Source: Solirubrum puertoriconensis (GTDB taxonomy: Bacteria > Bacteroidota > Bacteroidia > Cytophagales > Hymenobacteraceae). Taken from it: a DNA stretch of 64,000 nucleotides. A model generated the notes under the pieces. It searched no databases and was not told the DNA's origin. It worked only from the letters and a program-made list of their open reading frames with translations. Both the position numbers and the translations under genes were made by a program. Where the stretch lies: contig NZ_LNAL01000008.1 of assembly GCF_001483135.1 (NCBI RefSeq), forward strand, positions 1,240,001 through 1,304,000, read 5' to 3'. Shown here piece by piece: positions 9,150 through 18,312 of this stretch. Positions within the stretch are counted from its first letter, which is position 1, and every line of letters starts with the position of its first letter.

Positions 9150-9437
9150 TTACTCCAGTACTTTAGGCACGCGGAAGTAATCCGAATCCTTGCGGGGAGC
9201 ATTGAGTAAGCCCTCCGCGTGGGAAATAGTATTCTGGGGATTGTCGGCCCGGAGCACGTTGATTTCGTGCGACAGATGCACGAGCGGCTCCACGGTCGAG
9301 GTATCGAGGGCGCGCAGTTGCTCCACCCAATCAAGAATTTTGTTGAGGTCGGCCAACATCTGTTGCTCGTTGCTTTCGTCGAACTCAAGGCGGGCAAGGT
9401 GGGCCAGTTGGCGAAGGGTATTTAGATCGGTGCTCAC
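9150..9437 (-). CDS. gatC: Asp-tRNA(Asn)/Glu-tRNA(Gln) amidotransferase subunit C
   Basis: This 95-residue protein has the GatC pattern: an N-terminal helix with LAHLARLEFDE, the central LNKILDWVEQLRALDT and the C-terminal KDSDYFRVPKVLE. GatC is the small belt subunit that stabilises GatA and GatB in the GatCAB complex, which amidates misacylated Glu-tRNA(Gln) or Asp-tRNA(Asn). It starts at GTG. gatA and gatB are not in the window, so the complex is encoded at dispersed loci, as in many Bacteroidota. It sits between plsC (36 bp upstream) and the TPR membrane protein (3 bp downstream). Confidence 0.93.
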   Translation of the reverse strand: MSTDLNTLRQLAHLARLEFDESNEQQMLADLNKILDWVEQLRALDTSTVEPLVHLSHEINVLRADNPQNTISHAEGLLNAPRKDSDYFRVPKVLE

Positions 9438-9473
9438 GGGTGAGGCGAAAAAGTTAACGTCGTGGATTGAAAA

Positions 9474-10301
9474 TTAACGAGTTACTGAAGTATTGCTTGG
9501 CTCGGCAGTAGCTTGTGTGGTGCGCACTTTTACAAACGGGCTGGGAGCCGGCACACCTGCGGCTTTGGGGTCAAATTCGCTGGCAATGATAGCACGTACG
9601 CGTTCTTTCAGCGCGGGTAAATCGTCGGGGGTGAGTCCTTGCGTTGAAATTGGCGCGTGCAACACGATGCGCAGCGGCGAATAGCGTACCCGCAGCCCAC
9701 CAACATCGGGCATAAAGCGGTGGTTGTAGGGCATCGTTACTGGTACAATGGGCACACCAGCAGCTATAGCCAACAGAAAAGGCCCATCCTTAAAAGGGAG
9801 CAGTTCCTCTCCGGGCCTTTCGGCAATGGCACCCTCCGGAAAAATGACAACGGAACGGCCTGCATCGAGCGTCTGGCGAGCCTGCACCAACGCACGGCCA
9901 CGGCTAACGCGACTTTCCCGATCAACGCTGATGTAGCCGCGCTCAAAAATGGGGCCCCACAGCGGCACCTTAGATAAGGAGCTTTTGCCCATGATATTCA
10001 GGTGGCCCGGTATGGCTTTGAACAGCAGCGGAATGTCGATATAAGAGCTGTGATTGGGAACGTACACGCACGGTTGGCCAGCCGGGAGCGGCTGCTTGCG
10101 CACCACCGCAACAGGTATTCCCCACATGCGAATAAAGAGGATAGACCAAACCCGGTTGAGGGCGTGCAGGTACCGGTGCCACTTGGGCTGACGCGAAAGC
10201 AGCCACTGTAATGGGTACGTCACCACAAAGGGCATCACAAACCAAAAGGTTGCCCACGTGGTGTAAATGCGGTGCCCCAGATATTGCAACAGCCTACGCA
10301 T
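9474..10301 (-). CDS. plsC: 1-acyl-sn-glycerol-3-phosphate acyltransferase
   Basis: This 275-residue membrane-associated enzyme makes phosphatidic acid from lysophosphatidic acid in phospholipid synthesis. It shows the acyltransferase motif I HX4D in NHSSYID and the FPEG motif III in VVIFPEGAIAERPGEE. A hydrophobic stretch near residues 15-35 should anchor it to the inner membrane. I take the ATG at 10301 as start. A GTG six bases upstream overlaps a predicted -7 box. The C-terminal 30 residues are Pro/Thr/Ser-rich and probably disordered. It is probably the first gene of plsC-gatC-TPR-ABC. Confidence 0.9.
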   Translation of the reverse strand: MRRLLQYLGHRIYTTWATFWFVMPFVVTYPLQWLLSRQPKWHRYLHALNRVWSILFIRMWGIPVAVVRKQPLPAGQPCVYVPNHSSYIDIPLLFKAIPGHLNIMGKSSLSKVPLWGPIFERGYISVDRESRVSRGRALVQARQTLDAGRSVVIFPEGAIAERPGEELLPFKDGPFLLAIAAGVPIVPVTMPYNHRFMPDVGGLRVRYSPLRIVLHAPISTQGLTPDDLPALKERVRAIIASEFDPKAAGVPAPSPFVKVRTTQATAEPSNTSVTR

Positions 10302-10306
10302 AACCA

Positions 10307-10314
10307 CAAAGGTA
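10307..10314 (-). promoter_or_regulatory. Candidate -7 box for plsC, placing transcription start at the ATG
   Basis: The minus strand reads TACCTTTG, a perfect TAnnTTTG. Transcription would begin roughly at the plsC start codon (10301), implying a very short or absent leader. No obvious -33 TTG is visible. Confidence 0.4.
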
Positions 10315-10360
10315 AGGTAACCGTGCCTCTCGGCACGGCAGCTTTACCGCCAAATCGTGG

Positions 10361-10933
10361 TTAACCTAGGTGCCGCTCGCGCAAAATGCGCTCGGCCTTC
10401 AGCAAGCCGGCCACGCTTATGGCATCGGTTATGCGGTTGTTCATGCACATCTGCACGGCCTCGGCCAGGGGCAACTTCCAGAGGTGTAGCTCTTCGGTTT
10501 CTTCGGGCGCTACTTCGCCGTATTCCAGGTCTTCGGCCAGGAATACGAAGCCCTCTTCATCGGTAACCGAATTGGAGGTATGCAGGCGGGCAATGTTCGT
10601 CCAGCGGCGAGCATTCATGCCGGTTTCCTCCTTTAACTCCCGCTGCGCCGATTCAAGAATGTCCAGTTCTACCGGCCCGCCGCCCATGGGTATTTCCCAC
10701 GAGTACTCGTTGAGCGGGTAGCGGTACTGGCCCACCAACCAGGTGTTGCCCTCCGCGTCGACCGGGATAATACCTAGGGCTTTGTTCTTCATCGACACCA
10801 CGCCGTAAATGCCACGCCCACCAGTCGGATTGATGACCTGATCCTCACGCACACTGATCCAGGGGTTCTGATACTTGGCCTCGGTGCTGAGGGTTTGCCA
10901 CGGGTTGCGCGTTTCGTCGGGAAGCACTTGCAT
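10361..10933 (-). CDS. NUDIX hydrolase, ADP-ribose pyrophosphatase-like
   Basis: This 190-residue protein contains a NUDIX box around residues 84-106, with the catalytic REL-x-EET-G core (Arg98, Glu99, Glu102, Glu103, Gly105). The first conserved Glu of the box is displaced by one residue (Glu89). The family hydrolyses nucleoside diphosphates linked to another moiety. The length, an N-terminal beta domain (about 15-65) before the box, and the AGQYRYP-like WLVGQYRYPL stretch point to the ADP-ribose or GDP-sugar pyrophosphatase group. The exact substrate is uncertain. It starts at ATG and lies upstream of plsC with a 59-bp gap. Confidence 0.87.
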   Translation of the reverse strand: MQVLPDETRNPWQTLSTEAKYQNPWISVREDQVINPTGGRGIYGVVSMKNKALGIIPVDAEGNTWLVGQYRYPLNEYSWEIPMGGGPVELDILESAQRELKEETGMNARRWTNIARLHTSNSVTDEEGFVFLAEDLEYGEVAPEETEELHLWKLPLAEAVQMCMNNRITDAISVAGLLKAERILRERHLG

Positions 10934-11389
10934 GAGCTTGGTAAGTAATTGGAATGGTAAAGCTAACTAGACTGATAAGTGCACTGGCAGATGTTCGAAG
11001 AGTTATCAAAATATCAATATTCTTGATTCGATAATTAGGTAATGTTAAGCGCTGATTTTTTGGCCCTTACGAGTGATTGATAAGTGAGGGTTTTATTGAA
11101 ATCTGGGTGTGGAGGATGTTTTAGGCTTAAGTAGTCAGTTTTTCTGTGAAAGTAACCGCTCTGGATAAACCAGTATGTTCGATAAGCTTTTGTATAGCTG
11201 CACAGCAAGGAGTTCAATACGCGAGGGATTGAACGCTACCGTTCGCATAGGAGAATTACGGTTTCGCTAAGCCACACAGCGGCTTGGGTTAAAATGCCGA
11301 AAAGCAGGGTGGGGGCAAAATACTTTTGATGGCCTAACGACAAATTCTGGCCAACCCAAGAGTTCCATCCACTCAATTACCACACCATA
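10934..11389. other. 456-bp intergenic region between divergent genes, with one inverted repeat and one -7 box
   Basis: The region is more AT-rich than its flanks and has no convincing gene; a 60-codon minus-strand frame at 11035-11217 has no recognisable features. GTTCAAT (11212-11218) and ATTGAAC (11228-11234) form an inverted repeat with a 9-base spacer that could be an operator. TACTTTTG at 11321-11328 is a perfect -7 box for the downstream T9SS gene, giving a leader of about 55 bases. I do not see a matching -33 TTG. Confidence 0.5.
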
Positions 11390-14300
11390 ATGAAAGTACT
11401 TTTACGCTTAGCTGCCACAGCCATGGCTTGGGCTAGTTTAGGTGTTTTGGTTGCAGAGGCGGCGCCTCCTGTGCCCGTCGCGGTTACCGCCAACGTGGGT
11501 TCCGATGAAATTGGACCCTTCCAGCTTGCTAACCTGAGTGTTACCGATCCGAATGGCACGCCTGATTTGGCGGCTTATCGTTTTGTAACGCTGCCTACAA
11601 CCGGGCGACTGTATGCATACAATATCTCTACAGGAGCTTCTGTTGAAATTACCTCAGCGAATCAACAGGTCGATCCGTTTCTGTATCCCAATCTTGTTTT
11701 CGATCCGGCCTCGGCTACGGCTAACTACACCGTTAGCTTTCAGTACACGGCCGTTGATGAAGCAGGGGAGGTAGGTACTCCCGCAACCTACACCATCAAT
11801 GTAACCAATGCTACTGCGGCGGCAAATATTCAGCCGATTACGGCTGAGCGTACCAACGTGCTGATTGCCCATGGCTTTGGCGCGCAAACGCTTTCGCCCG
11901 GCTTGTTTGGTGTTGATACTGACGGTGCAGTTGCAAACTACAGCGTTACGCCTCCGGCAACAGGTGGCACGCTTTCACTTGATGGTGTTGCTATCACGGC
12001 AGCTCGTACAGTGTCGGCTACGGAGGCAACCCGCCTCGCATTCACGCCCGCAGCCAACTTTTTCGGTACGGTTGTAATTCAGTATCGCGCACTCGATAAC
12101 AGCGGAGCTCAGGATGGTTCCCCCGCTAACTATGTAATTCCGGTTGCTAAATCGGGGTCGAGCAAAGGTGGCTTGCTGAATTTTACTTCGCGCACCAACC
12201 TAGAGGACTGGACCGAAGCGCGCAGCACAACTGCCGATGAGGTTGTATTCAACTCTACTTACAGCGCCAGCACGCAGGGTAAAACGGCTTTTCGCATCGA
12301 GCCGAACCCGACTATGCCAGGCAAGGCGCTTACATGGAGCTCTGACTATCAGGCCAACGCAACAAATAAGATGGCCGAAGCCAATTTCAACTTTGGCAAG
12401 GCTCTGAGTGGCTTCACCCTTAGCATTGGTGATATTGATATTTCGGCCGCTAACACAACGGTTACGCCCAATGTGCCCGCCGGCGGTACCTGGATTGACC
12501 GTTTAGTGTTTGAGGGTTTTCGTGCTGATGGTACAATTGTTACCCTAACCAGTGTTGATGTGAAGCCTGGCGCAGCAGCTCGCTTTGATGCTGGCCTGAA
12601 TTCGCTTACCGGCACCGTTAACACGGGTGCTGCAACCAGCAACAGCATAATCACTTTCCCCGAGCCCATCGTTAGGCTGCGTATTCGTTATTACAACGAT
12701 GCCACAGGCACCGATCCGGTATTGCAGGTTGTCACTTTCGATTCGTTCTCGTGGTACACGCAGGACGTAAGCACCGTAGCGAGTGGTCCAGTAATTGCCA
12801 ATCCTGCGTCAACGGTTTCTTATACGGTAGTTACCGACAACGACGGCCCTTACACCGCTATCAACGTGGTGCCGACGCTGCAACTTGTTCCGAACTTGAC
12901 TAACGTAACCATCAACGGATCGGCGGCCGGTAGCAGCTACGTTAGCGCCACGGGTTTGCTTACGCTGCCAACCGTGTCCAACCTCGCTTCGGGCCAAGAG
13001 GTAACCAACACCGTAGGATTTACGATGCCGAACACGACTGTTACGGGTACTGCCCGCAACACCTCAAACAGCATCGACGAAGAGCCGTCCAACAACAACG
13101 GCAGCCTAGCCTCAGCGCAGGTAACCACCGTACCCAATCAAGCGCCGGTGGCTCGCAATATTACTGCACCTACGCTAAGCAATGGCAGCTCTGCTACACC
13201 AATTCCGAGCTTAGTAGCCAATGACCCCAATGGCGATAATACCATCGTTAGCTACCTGATTAGCGTGCCTAGCGCCGGTGGTGTATTGAGCTATTTGGAG
13301 GATAATGGCACCACCGTTACTATTTCCGGAACCTCGACGGTTGGGCAGCGTACGTTGTCACCCACTGAAATTGCTCGCTTGAGTTTTGATCCTAACGCGG
13401 GTTTCGTTGGCAATGCTTCGTTTACTTATACTGCTACCGACGACCTCTTGCTGACCTCAAATACTGCTACCTATACCATTCCGGTAGGTGCTGCTGTGGG
13501 TGCGACTGACTTAGCAGTAACGCAGCAAGTAGTGCTGGGCCCGTACGTTGTTGGTGATGAAGTGGTTTATACCATCACAGCCTACAACCTAGGCACCAGT
13601 CCGGCGCTAAACGCACAAGTGCAGGATGCTTTGCCCCAAGGATTGACGTTTGTTAGCGCCACTGCCTCTACGGGTACATCATACAGCAACGCCACTGGGG
13701 TATGGACGATTACATCAGGCGTAACCACCTTTAACGCTGGAGCAACGGCAACGCTCACCATCCGCGCCCTGATCAATCGTGAAGGTGAGTTCACCAACAC
13801 CTCGATTGTTACTTCTTCGACGGTAGACTCGAACCCAGCCAACAACGAAGCCAACGAAACCATCAACCCTGGTACGGCGGCCTACGCACAAGATTTTGAA
13901 GGACGTGTCGTGCCCGATAACTGCGAACCGGTATCGACTGGTGTGAGCATACTCACGGGCAGCACGGCATTGGCCGAAGGCAACTCGCTCACAACCGGCA
14001 CGCTCTCTACAACTGCCAGCACCTACACTACGCCCTTCCTGCGTTTGGCTGGCAACTCGGTTCTCTCATTCCGCGCACAAGCCTCCGCAACTACCAACAC
14101 GCCGCAGTACCGCGTAGTACTTGTTGATGCCAGCGGTAACCGCACTACTCTGCAAGCTGCTACAAATCTTTCGGCCACGAACTCAGGCTACACACTCAAC
14201 CTGACGCAAGCTGGCGTGTATCGTATTGAGATTGGTTTCTTAACTACCGCAAACGGTACGAGCAACCCTACGGCCCGCCTCGATGAAGTACTGGTTACAA

Positions 14301-17134
14301 ATGCCACGGTGGCTAGCCAAGCCAACTGCACTGCCAACGTTCTGCCCGTTGCAAATAACGTATCGACGCGCATTGCAAACAGCCGCGCTGCTACTTCTAT
14401 TCCGGCACTTTCAGGTTCGGATACTGCTCCTGGTACTGTCGATTCTTACCGCATCGAATCTATCTTGGATCTTAACACCCAGGGTGTACTTACCCTGAAC
14501 GGCGTGCCGCTGACCATCGGGCAAGAAATCTTGGCTGCTGATGCCGACAAGCTTCAGTTTGATCCGGTAAGTGGCTATGTTGGTACGGCTACGTTCCGGT
14601 TCAGCGCCCGCGACAATAGCAACGAGTTGAGTGCAGCGCCAGCAACCTATTCCATCTCAGTTGAAAACGCGACTAGCATTGCAGGGGTAGTATTTGACGA
14701 TGTGAACTACGGTGGTGGTGCTGGCCGCAGCTTCACCGAGGCCAACACCTCGGCCGTTGCAAGCTCGTTCGCTAACAACGCCATTGCGCGTCCGAACGCC
14801 GTGGTTGAGCTGTACGACAATGCTTCGGGCGAGATTCTGGAAACTCAGCAAACCAACGCAAGCGGTAGCTACCAGTTTACGCAAGTGCTCAGTGGCAACT
14901 ATTCGGTACGTGTTGTAAACAGCACGGTAACCTCGGTGCGCAACTCCGCTGCAGTTGGTGTAGTACCCGTGCAAACATTCGTGAACGGTGCGACCAACGT
15001 TGTAGGTGGTGTTGCGCCCAGCAAAACCGATGCCCCGGCTAATACCGGCTCACAACTGCTGGCCGACCTTACAACCACTAATACGGAAGCCCAGTCGGTT
15101 GCGCAAGTAAGCATTCCGGCCGTGGTAGCGCCGGTGTCTAACGTTAACTTCGGATTCAACTTCGATGTTGTATCGAACACTAATGCTACTGGACAAGGGT
15201 CGCTGGCGCAATTCATTACCAATGCCAATGCCCTGCCCAATACCAACCTGGCGCAAAGTGGCACGGGCCTAGTAGCCGGACGCGAAACCAGCATCTTCAT
15301 GATCAGTGATGGCCGCACCACTGGCGTACCAGCGGGTCTGCGTGCCGGCGTATCGGGCGGTGCCGCGAGCGGTTCAGCTACCATCACGTTGCCTTCGGGC
15401 CAGCCACTGCCTGTCATTACCGATGCCGGTACCACTATCGATGGTGGTCGTCAGAGCTTGGTTACCGGTAATGCCATTGCAAGCGCCGCAGAGCTAACGA
15501 CGGGCCCCGAGGTAATCATCAACTTTGGTGGTGGCCGTGGCCTAAATACCTCGGCAGCCAATACCACGTTCGCAGGCCTAGGTTTGACCAACGCTGATGC
15601 TGGTACGAGCAACAACCCTGCAGTGTACTTTACCGCAGCCGCCACGACTGGCTCGTCGTTACGCAACAGCACGGTGTACAACAACGGCGTAAACGTGCGC
15701 CTCGACAACGCCACCGGAATTACAATTGCCGATAACGTTATCCGTAATGCGACCCGGGCTGCAGCCGATGGCATTGAGTTGAACGGAGCTGCTAGCAACA
15801 TCATCTCGAACAACCAGATTCTCAGCAACGCTGGCTACGGCATTGACTTCATCAGCGGTGCCAACAACAGCAATCAGATTACGGGTAACCTGTTCAAGAA
15901 CAACGGCAATGCTACCGGTAGTGTGCAAACCTCGGGCATCGGCTTGCGCAGCGGCAGCGGCAACACCATCCAGGGCAACACCTTCACCAGCAACATCGGC
16001 GACGGTATCACGGTGCTGAATGGCCAAAATGGCAACCGCATCACGCAGAACAGCTTCTCGAACAACGGCGACCTAGCTATTGACCTAGGTTCTGATAACT
16101 CGACCACAGGCAACGGGGTGTCGATCAACGACAATACCGACGCTGATGGGGGTGGCAACACAGGCCTGAACTTCCCAGTGTTCACGCAGGCAACCATCAG
16201 CGGTGGCAACCTGCAGGTAACAGGTTATGCTGCTCCCGGTGCAATCATCGAACTATACGTAGCCGCTACCGACCCCAGCAACTTTGGCGAAGGCCAGGTT
16301 TACTTAACCACAGTTACGGAGGGCAGTTCGCAGGATGGCGACGGGAAAACAGCTTCGTACAGCGGCGCTATCAACGGCGGACCCAACTCGGGCTCGGAGA
16401 ACAACCAAAACCGCTTTGTTTTCTCTATACCGCTCTCGTCGCTGAATGCCACGCAGCAAGCAGCCCTAGGTGCCGCTACCGTGCGTCTCACGGCAACTGC
16501 CAGCCAAGCTGTGAGCAGCACCAACCCTGTGCAATACAACACGTCGGAATTTGCTGGCGTGATTACGCTGCGCAACGGTCCGCTGCCCGTTGAGCTGGTT
16601 GAGTTCACGGCTAAATCTTTGAACGCCGACGCTCTGCTGACTTGGAAAACCGCTCAGGAGAAAAACAACGACCGTTTCGAGGTAGAGCGCTCCATCGACG
16701 GGGTTAACTACGAGAAGGTAGGGCAGATAGCTGGCCACGGCACTACCTCGGCGCCACAGAACTACAGCTACACCGATGCCAACGTGGGCACGAGTGCTGC
16801 GCAGGTGTACTACCGCCTGAAGCAAATTGACCGCGACGGTACCACTGCTTACTCGCCGGTGCGTGCGGTATCGTTCGGCAAAGAACTGGCGCAGGGCAAC
16901 CTCACGCTGTACCCCAACCCCGCTCACGATGAGCTGACGGTAAGCCTAGGTACTGCCTCGCAAAACGCCATGGTAGAGGTGTACACGGTAAACGGCTTGT
17001 TTGTGCGCAAGCAGTCGTTTGATGCCGCCGCTACTACCAAGCTCAACGTAAGCTCGCTGCCGCAAGGCACTTACCTGCTGAAGGTAACGACCGCAACGGG
17101 CTCGGTGCTTACTAGCCGCTTCGTGAAGAACTAG
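11390..17134 (+). CDS. Giant secreted multidomain protein with T9SS type A sorting domain
   Basis: The 1914-residue product begins with a Sec signal peptide (about 1-25). The domain order seen is: two cadherin/Ig-like repeats (about 30-255, each ending in a YTINV or YVIPV strand), a beta-rich module starting near LEDWTEARS, a DUF11-like repeat, a third cadherin-like repeat, a second DUF11 repeat (TDLAVTQQV onward), another beta module, an SdrD-B/carboxypeptidase-regulatory-like repeat (IAGVVFDDV onward), a right-handed parallel beta-helix with many NxI/ITxN turns (about 1390-1560), and an FN3-like stretch. It ends in a C-terminal sorting domain (LTLYPNPAHDEL to SRFVKN), the signal for export by the type IX system and attachment to surface A-LPS. 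Likely an adhesin or matrix protein. No enzymatic motif was seen apart from the beta-helix, which might bind or cut polysaccharide. Confidence 0.9.
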   Translation: MKVLLRLAATAMAWASLGVLVAEAAPPVPVAVTANVGSDEIGPFQLANLSVTDPNGTPDLAAYRFVTLPTTGRLYAYNISTGASVEITSANQQVDPFLYPNLVFDPASATANYTVSFQYTAVDEAGEVGTPATYTINVTNATAAANIQPITAERTNVLIAHGFGAQTLSPGLFGVDTDGAVANYSVTPPATGGTLSLDGVAITAARTVSATEATRLAFTPAANFFGTVVIQYRALDNSGAQDGSPANYVIPVAKSGSSKGGLLNFTSRTNLEDWTEARSTTADEVVFNSTYSASTQGKTAFRIEPNPTMPGKALTWSSDYQANATNKMAEANFNFGKALSGFTLSIGDIDISAANTTVTPNVPAGGTWIDRLVFEGFRADGTIVTLTSVDVKPGAAARFDAGLNSLTGTVNTGAATSNSIITFPEPIVRLRIRYYNDATGTDPVLQVVTFDSFSWYTQDVSTVASGPVIANPASTVSYTVVTDNDGPYTAINVVPTLQLVPNLTNVTINGSAAGSSYVSATGLLTLPTVSNLASGQEVTNTVGFTMPNTTVTGTARNTSNSIDEEPSNNNGSLASAQVTTVPNQAPVARNITAPTLSNGSSATPIPSLVANDPNGDNTIVSYLISVPSAGGVLSYLEDNGTTVTISGTSTVGQRTLSPTEIARLSFDPNAGFVGNASFTYTATDDLLLTSNTATYTIPVGAAVGATDLAVTQQVVLGPYVVGDEVVYTITAYNLGTSPALNAQVQDALPQGLTFVSATASTGTSYSNATGVWTITSGVTTFNAGATATLTIRALINREGEFTNTSIVTSSTVDSNPANNEANETINPGTAAYAQDFEGRVVPDNCEPVSTGVSILTGSTALAEGNSLTTGTLSTTASTYTTPFLRLAGNSVLSFRAQASATTNTPQYRVVLVDASGNRTTLQAATNLSATNSGYTLNLTQAGVYRIEIGFLTTANGTSNPTARLDEVLVTNATVASQANCTANVLPVANNVSTRIANSRAATSIPALSGSDTAPGTVDSYRIESILDLNTQGVLTLNGVPLTIGQEILAADADKLQFDPVSGYVGTATFRFSARDNSNELSAAPATYSISVENATSIAGVVFDDVNYGGGAGRSFTEANTSAVASSFANNAIARPNAVVELYDNASGEILETQQTNASGSYQFTQVLSGNYSVRVVNSTVTSVRNSAAVGVVPVQTFVNGATNVVGGVAPSKTDAPANTGSQLLADLTTTNTEAQSVAQVSIPAVVAPVSNVNFGFNFDVVSNTNATGQGSLAQFITNANALPNTNLAQSGTGLVAGRETSIFMISDGRTTGVPAGLRAGVSGGAASGSATITLPSGQPLPVITDAGTTIDGGRQSLVTGNAIASAAELTTGPEVIINFGGGRGLNTSAANTTFAGLGLTNADAGTSNNPAVYFTAAATTGSSLRNSTVYNNGVNVRLDNATGITIADNVIRNATRAAADGIELNGAASNIISNNQILSNAGYGIDFISGANNSNQITGNLFKNNGNATGSVQTSGIGLRSGSGNTIQGNTFTSNIGDGITVLNGQNGNRITQNSFSNNGDLAIDLGSDNSTTGNGVSINDNTDADGGGNTGLNFPVFTQATISGGNLQVTGYAAPGAIIELYVAATDPSNFGEGQVYLTTVTEGSSQDGDGKTASYSGAINGGPNSGSENNQNRFVFSIPLSSLNATQQAALGAATVRLTATASQAVSSTNPVQYNTSEFAGVITLRNGPLPVELVEFTAKSLNADALLTWKTAQEKNNDRFEVERSIDGVNYEKVGQIAGHGTTSAPQNYSYTDANVGTSAAQVYYRLKQIDRDGTTAYSPVRAVSFGKELAQGNLTLYPNPAHDELTVSLGTASQNAMVEVYTVNGLFVRKQSFDAAATTKLNVSSLPQGTYLLKVTTATGSVLTSRFVKN

Positions 17135-17163
17135 GGTGGATGGAATAACCTTTCATGAACGGC

Positions 17164-17196
17164 AAACGCCGCTGCTCCTCGGAGCAGCGGCGTTTT
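17164..17196 (+). terminator. Intrinsic terminator of the T9SS protein gene
   Basis: AAACGCCGCTGCTCC and GGAGCAGCGGCGTTT form a perfect 15-bp stem with a 2-base loop, followed by TTTT-rich sequence 30 bp after the stop. Confidence 0.9.
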
Positions 17197-17293
17197 GGCT
17201 TAGTAGGCACTTAACATAGACTTAACTCCATATTAGGTAAAGCCGTAACTTAATACAGCCGGCCGCCCACATCCCGGTCGGTATACCGTACGT

Positions 17294-17542
17294 ATGGCCA
17301 ATTCGCAGAAAAAAGGCGCTACCAACCAAGACACTAACAACATCGGCGACCCGCTATTTAACCTTAAGCACGCCCAAGTAGAAGCAGAACTGCAACAGCA
17401 AACCGGCGGCCTAGGTCCGCTCACCAACGAATACATCAGCACCGACGAAGACGGAGAGCTTGACGAAGGCCCGCGCGACAGCCAGGGCCGCCGCCGCGGC
17501 GAACCCGGTATAGATTTAGGCAGCACCGCGGGCAAGCATTAG
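17294..17542 (+). CDS. Small acidic hydrophilic protein, unknown
   Basis: This 82-residue protein has no signal peptide or membrane segment. It is rich in Gln, Asn, Asp, Glu and Gly, with an acidic patch STDEDGELDEG around 49-59 and a basic run GRRRGE after it, so it is probably disordered. The ATG start, codon use like its neighbours (CCTAGG within Gly-Leu-Gly) and a position between a terminator and rnhB suggest a real gene. I do not recognise the family. Short proteins of this composition occur widely in Hymenobacteraceae, but the role is not known to me. Confidence 0.65.
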   Translation: MANSQKKGATNQDTNNIGDPLFNLKHAQVEAELQQQTGGLGPLTNEYISTDEDGELDEGPRDSQGRRRGEPGIDLGSTAGKH

Positions 17543-17638
17543 CCTTGCCTGTTCGCTGCTCATCAATGCAAGTCGTCCTTCTGGCAGCCGGCCGGGAGGA
17601 CGATTTTTTTGTGTGCTTACCTAGGCGTGGTTCGTACC

Positions 17639-17646
17639 TAGCTTTG
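17639..17646 (+). promoter_or_regulatory. Candidate -7 box for rnhB
   Basis: TAGCTTTG matches TAnnTTTG and ends 8 bases before the rnhB ATG (17655). The predicted transcription start would fall at or next to the start codon. No -33 TTG lies at the right distance. Confidence 0.35.
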
Positions 17647-17654
17647 CGGCCATT

Positions 17655-18230
17655 ATGCTGCTTGCTTCTTATACTGGTAAGCCTTTGGAGGCCGGGCTCG
17701 ACGAAGCCGGCCGGGGCTGCCTGGCCGGGCCGGTATTTGCCGCCGCCGTAATTCTGCCCCCCCATTTGGCTATACCCGGTCTCAAAGACTCAAAACAATT
17801 AAGCGCCCGCCGACGCGAGCAACTGCGCGAGCTAATTTGCCGCGAGGCCGTGGCCTGGGCCGTAGCCGAAGCCTCGCCCGAAGAAATTGCCAGCATCAAT
17901 ATTGCGCAGGCTAGCTACTTGGCTATGCACCGCGCCGTGGGCAACCTAGGTGTAGTGCCCGAGCATTTGGTGGTGGATGGCAACCGGTTCAAAGCCTACC
18001 CGGGCATTGAGCACACGTGCATCGTAAAGGGCGATGCAAAGTACCTGAACATTGCCGCTGCCTCGGTACTGGCCAAAACCTTCCGCGACGACCGCATGCG
18101 CGAGCTGCATGCCGAGTTTCCGGTTTACGGTTGGGGCCAGAATGCAGGCTACCCCACCATACAGCACCGCAGTGCTATTCGGGAGCATGGCCCTACACCG
18201 CACCACCGCATGGGCTTTCGACTACTCTAA
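17655..18230 (+). CDS. rnhB: Ribonuclease HII
   Basis: This 191-residue enzyme removes ribonucleotides and RNA primers from RNA-DNA hybrids using divalent metal. The diagnostic motif GLDEAGRGCLAGP occupies residues 14-26, with catalytic Asp16 and Glu17. A further catalytic Asp is expected in HLVVDGNR, and the conserved C-terminal block is GYPTIQHRSAIREHGPTP. Length is normal for the family. ATG start. It converges on the response regulator gene, with a shared long palindromic terminator between them. Confidence 0.95.
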   Translation: MLLASYTGKPLEAGLDEAGRGCLAGPVFAAAVILPPHLAIPGLKDSKQLSARRREQLRELICREAVAWAVAEASPEEIASINIAQASYLAMHRAVGNLGVVPEHLVVDGNRFKAYPGIEHTCIVKGDAKYLNIAAASVLAKTFRDDRMRELHAEFPVYGWGQNAGYPTIQHRSAIREHGPTPHHRMGFRLL

Positions 18231-18252
18231 ACCCCCTAGGTAGCAAGGTGCC

Positions 18253-18303
18253 CACCAACACAAAGGCCCGATTGGTACTTCCAATCGGGCCTTTGTGTTG
18301 GTG
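18253..18303. terminator. Perfect 23-bp bidirectional terminator between rnhB and the response regulator
   Basis: The arms 18253-18275 and 18281-18303 are exact reverse complements around a TACTT loop. The stem interior carries AAAGGCCCGATTGG, giving T-rich sequence on both exits. It serves two convergent genes. Confidence 0.88.
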
Positions 18304-18312
18304 TAAGTAAGG

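Noticed and set aside
11035-11217. A 60-codon minus-strand frame in the Nudix-T9SS gap.
   Set aside because: AT-rich, no family resemblance, no promoter; composition fits non-coding DNA.
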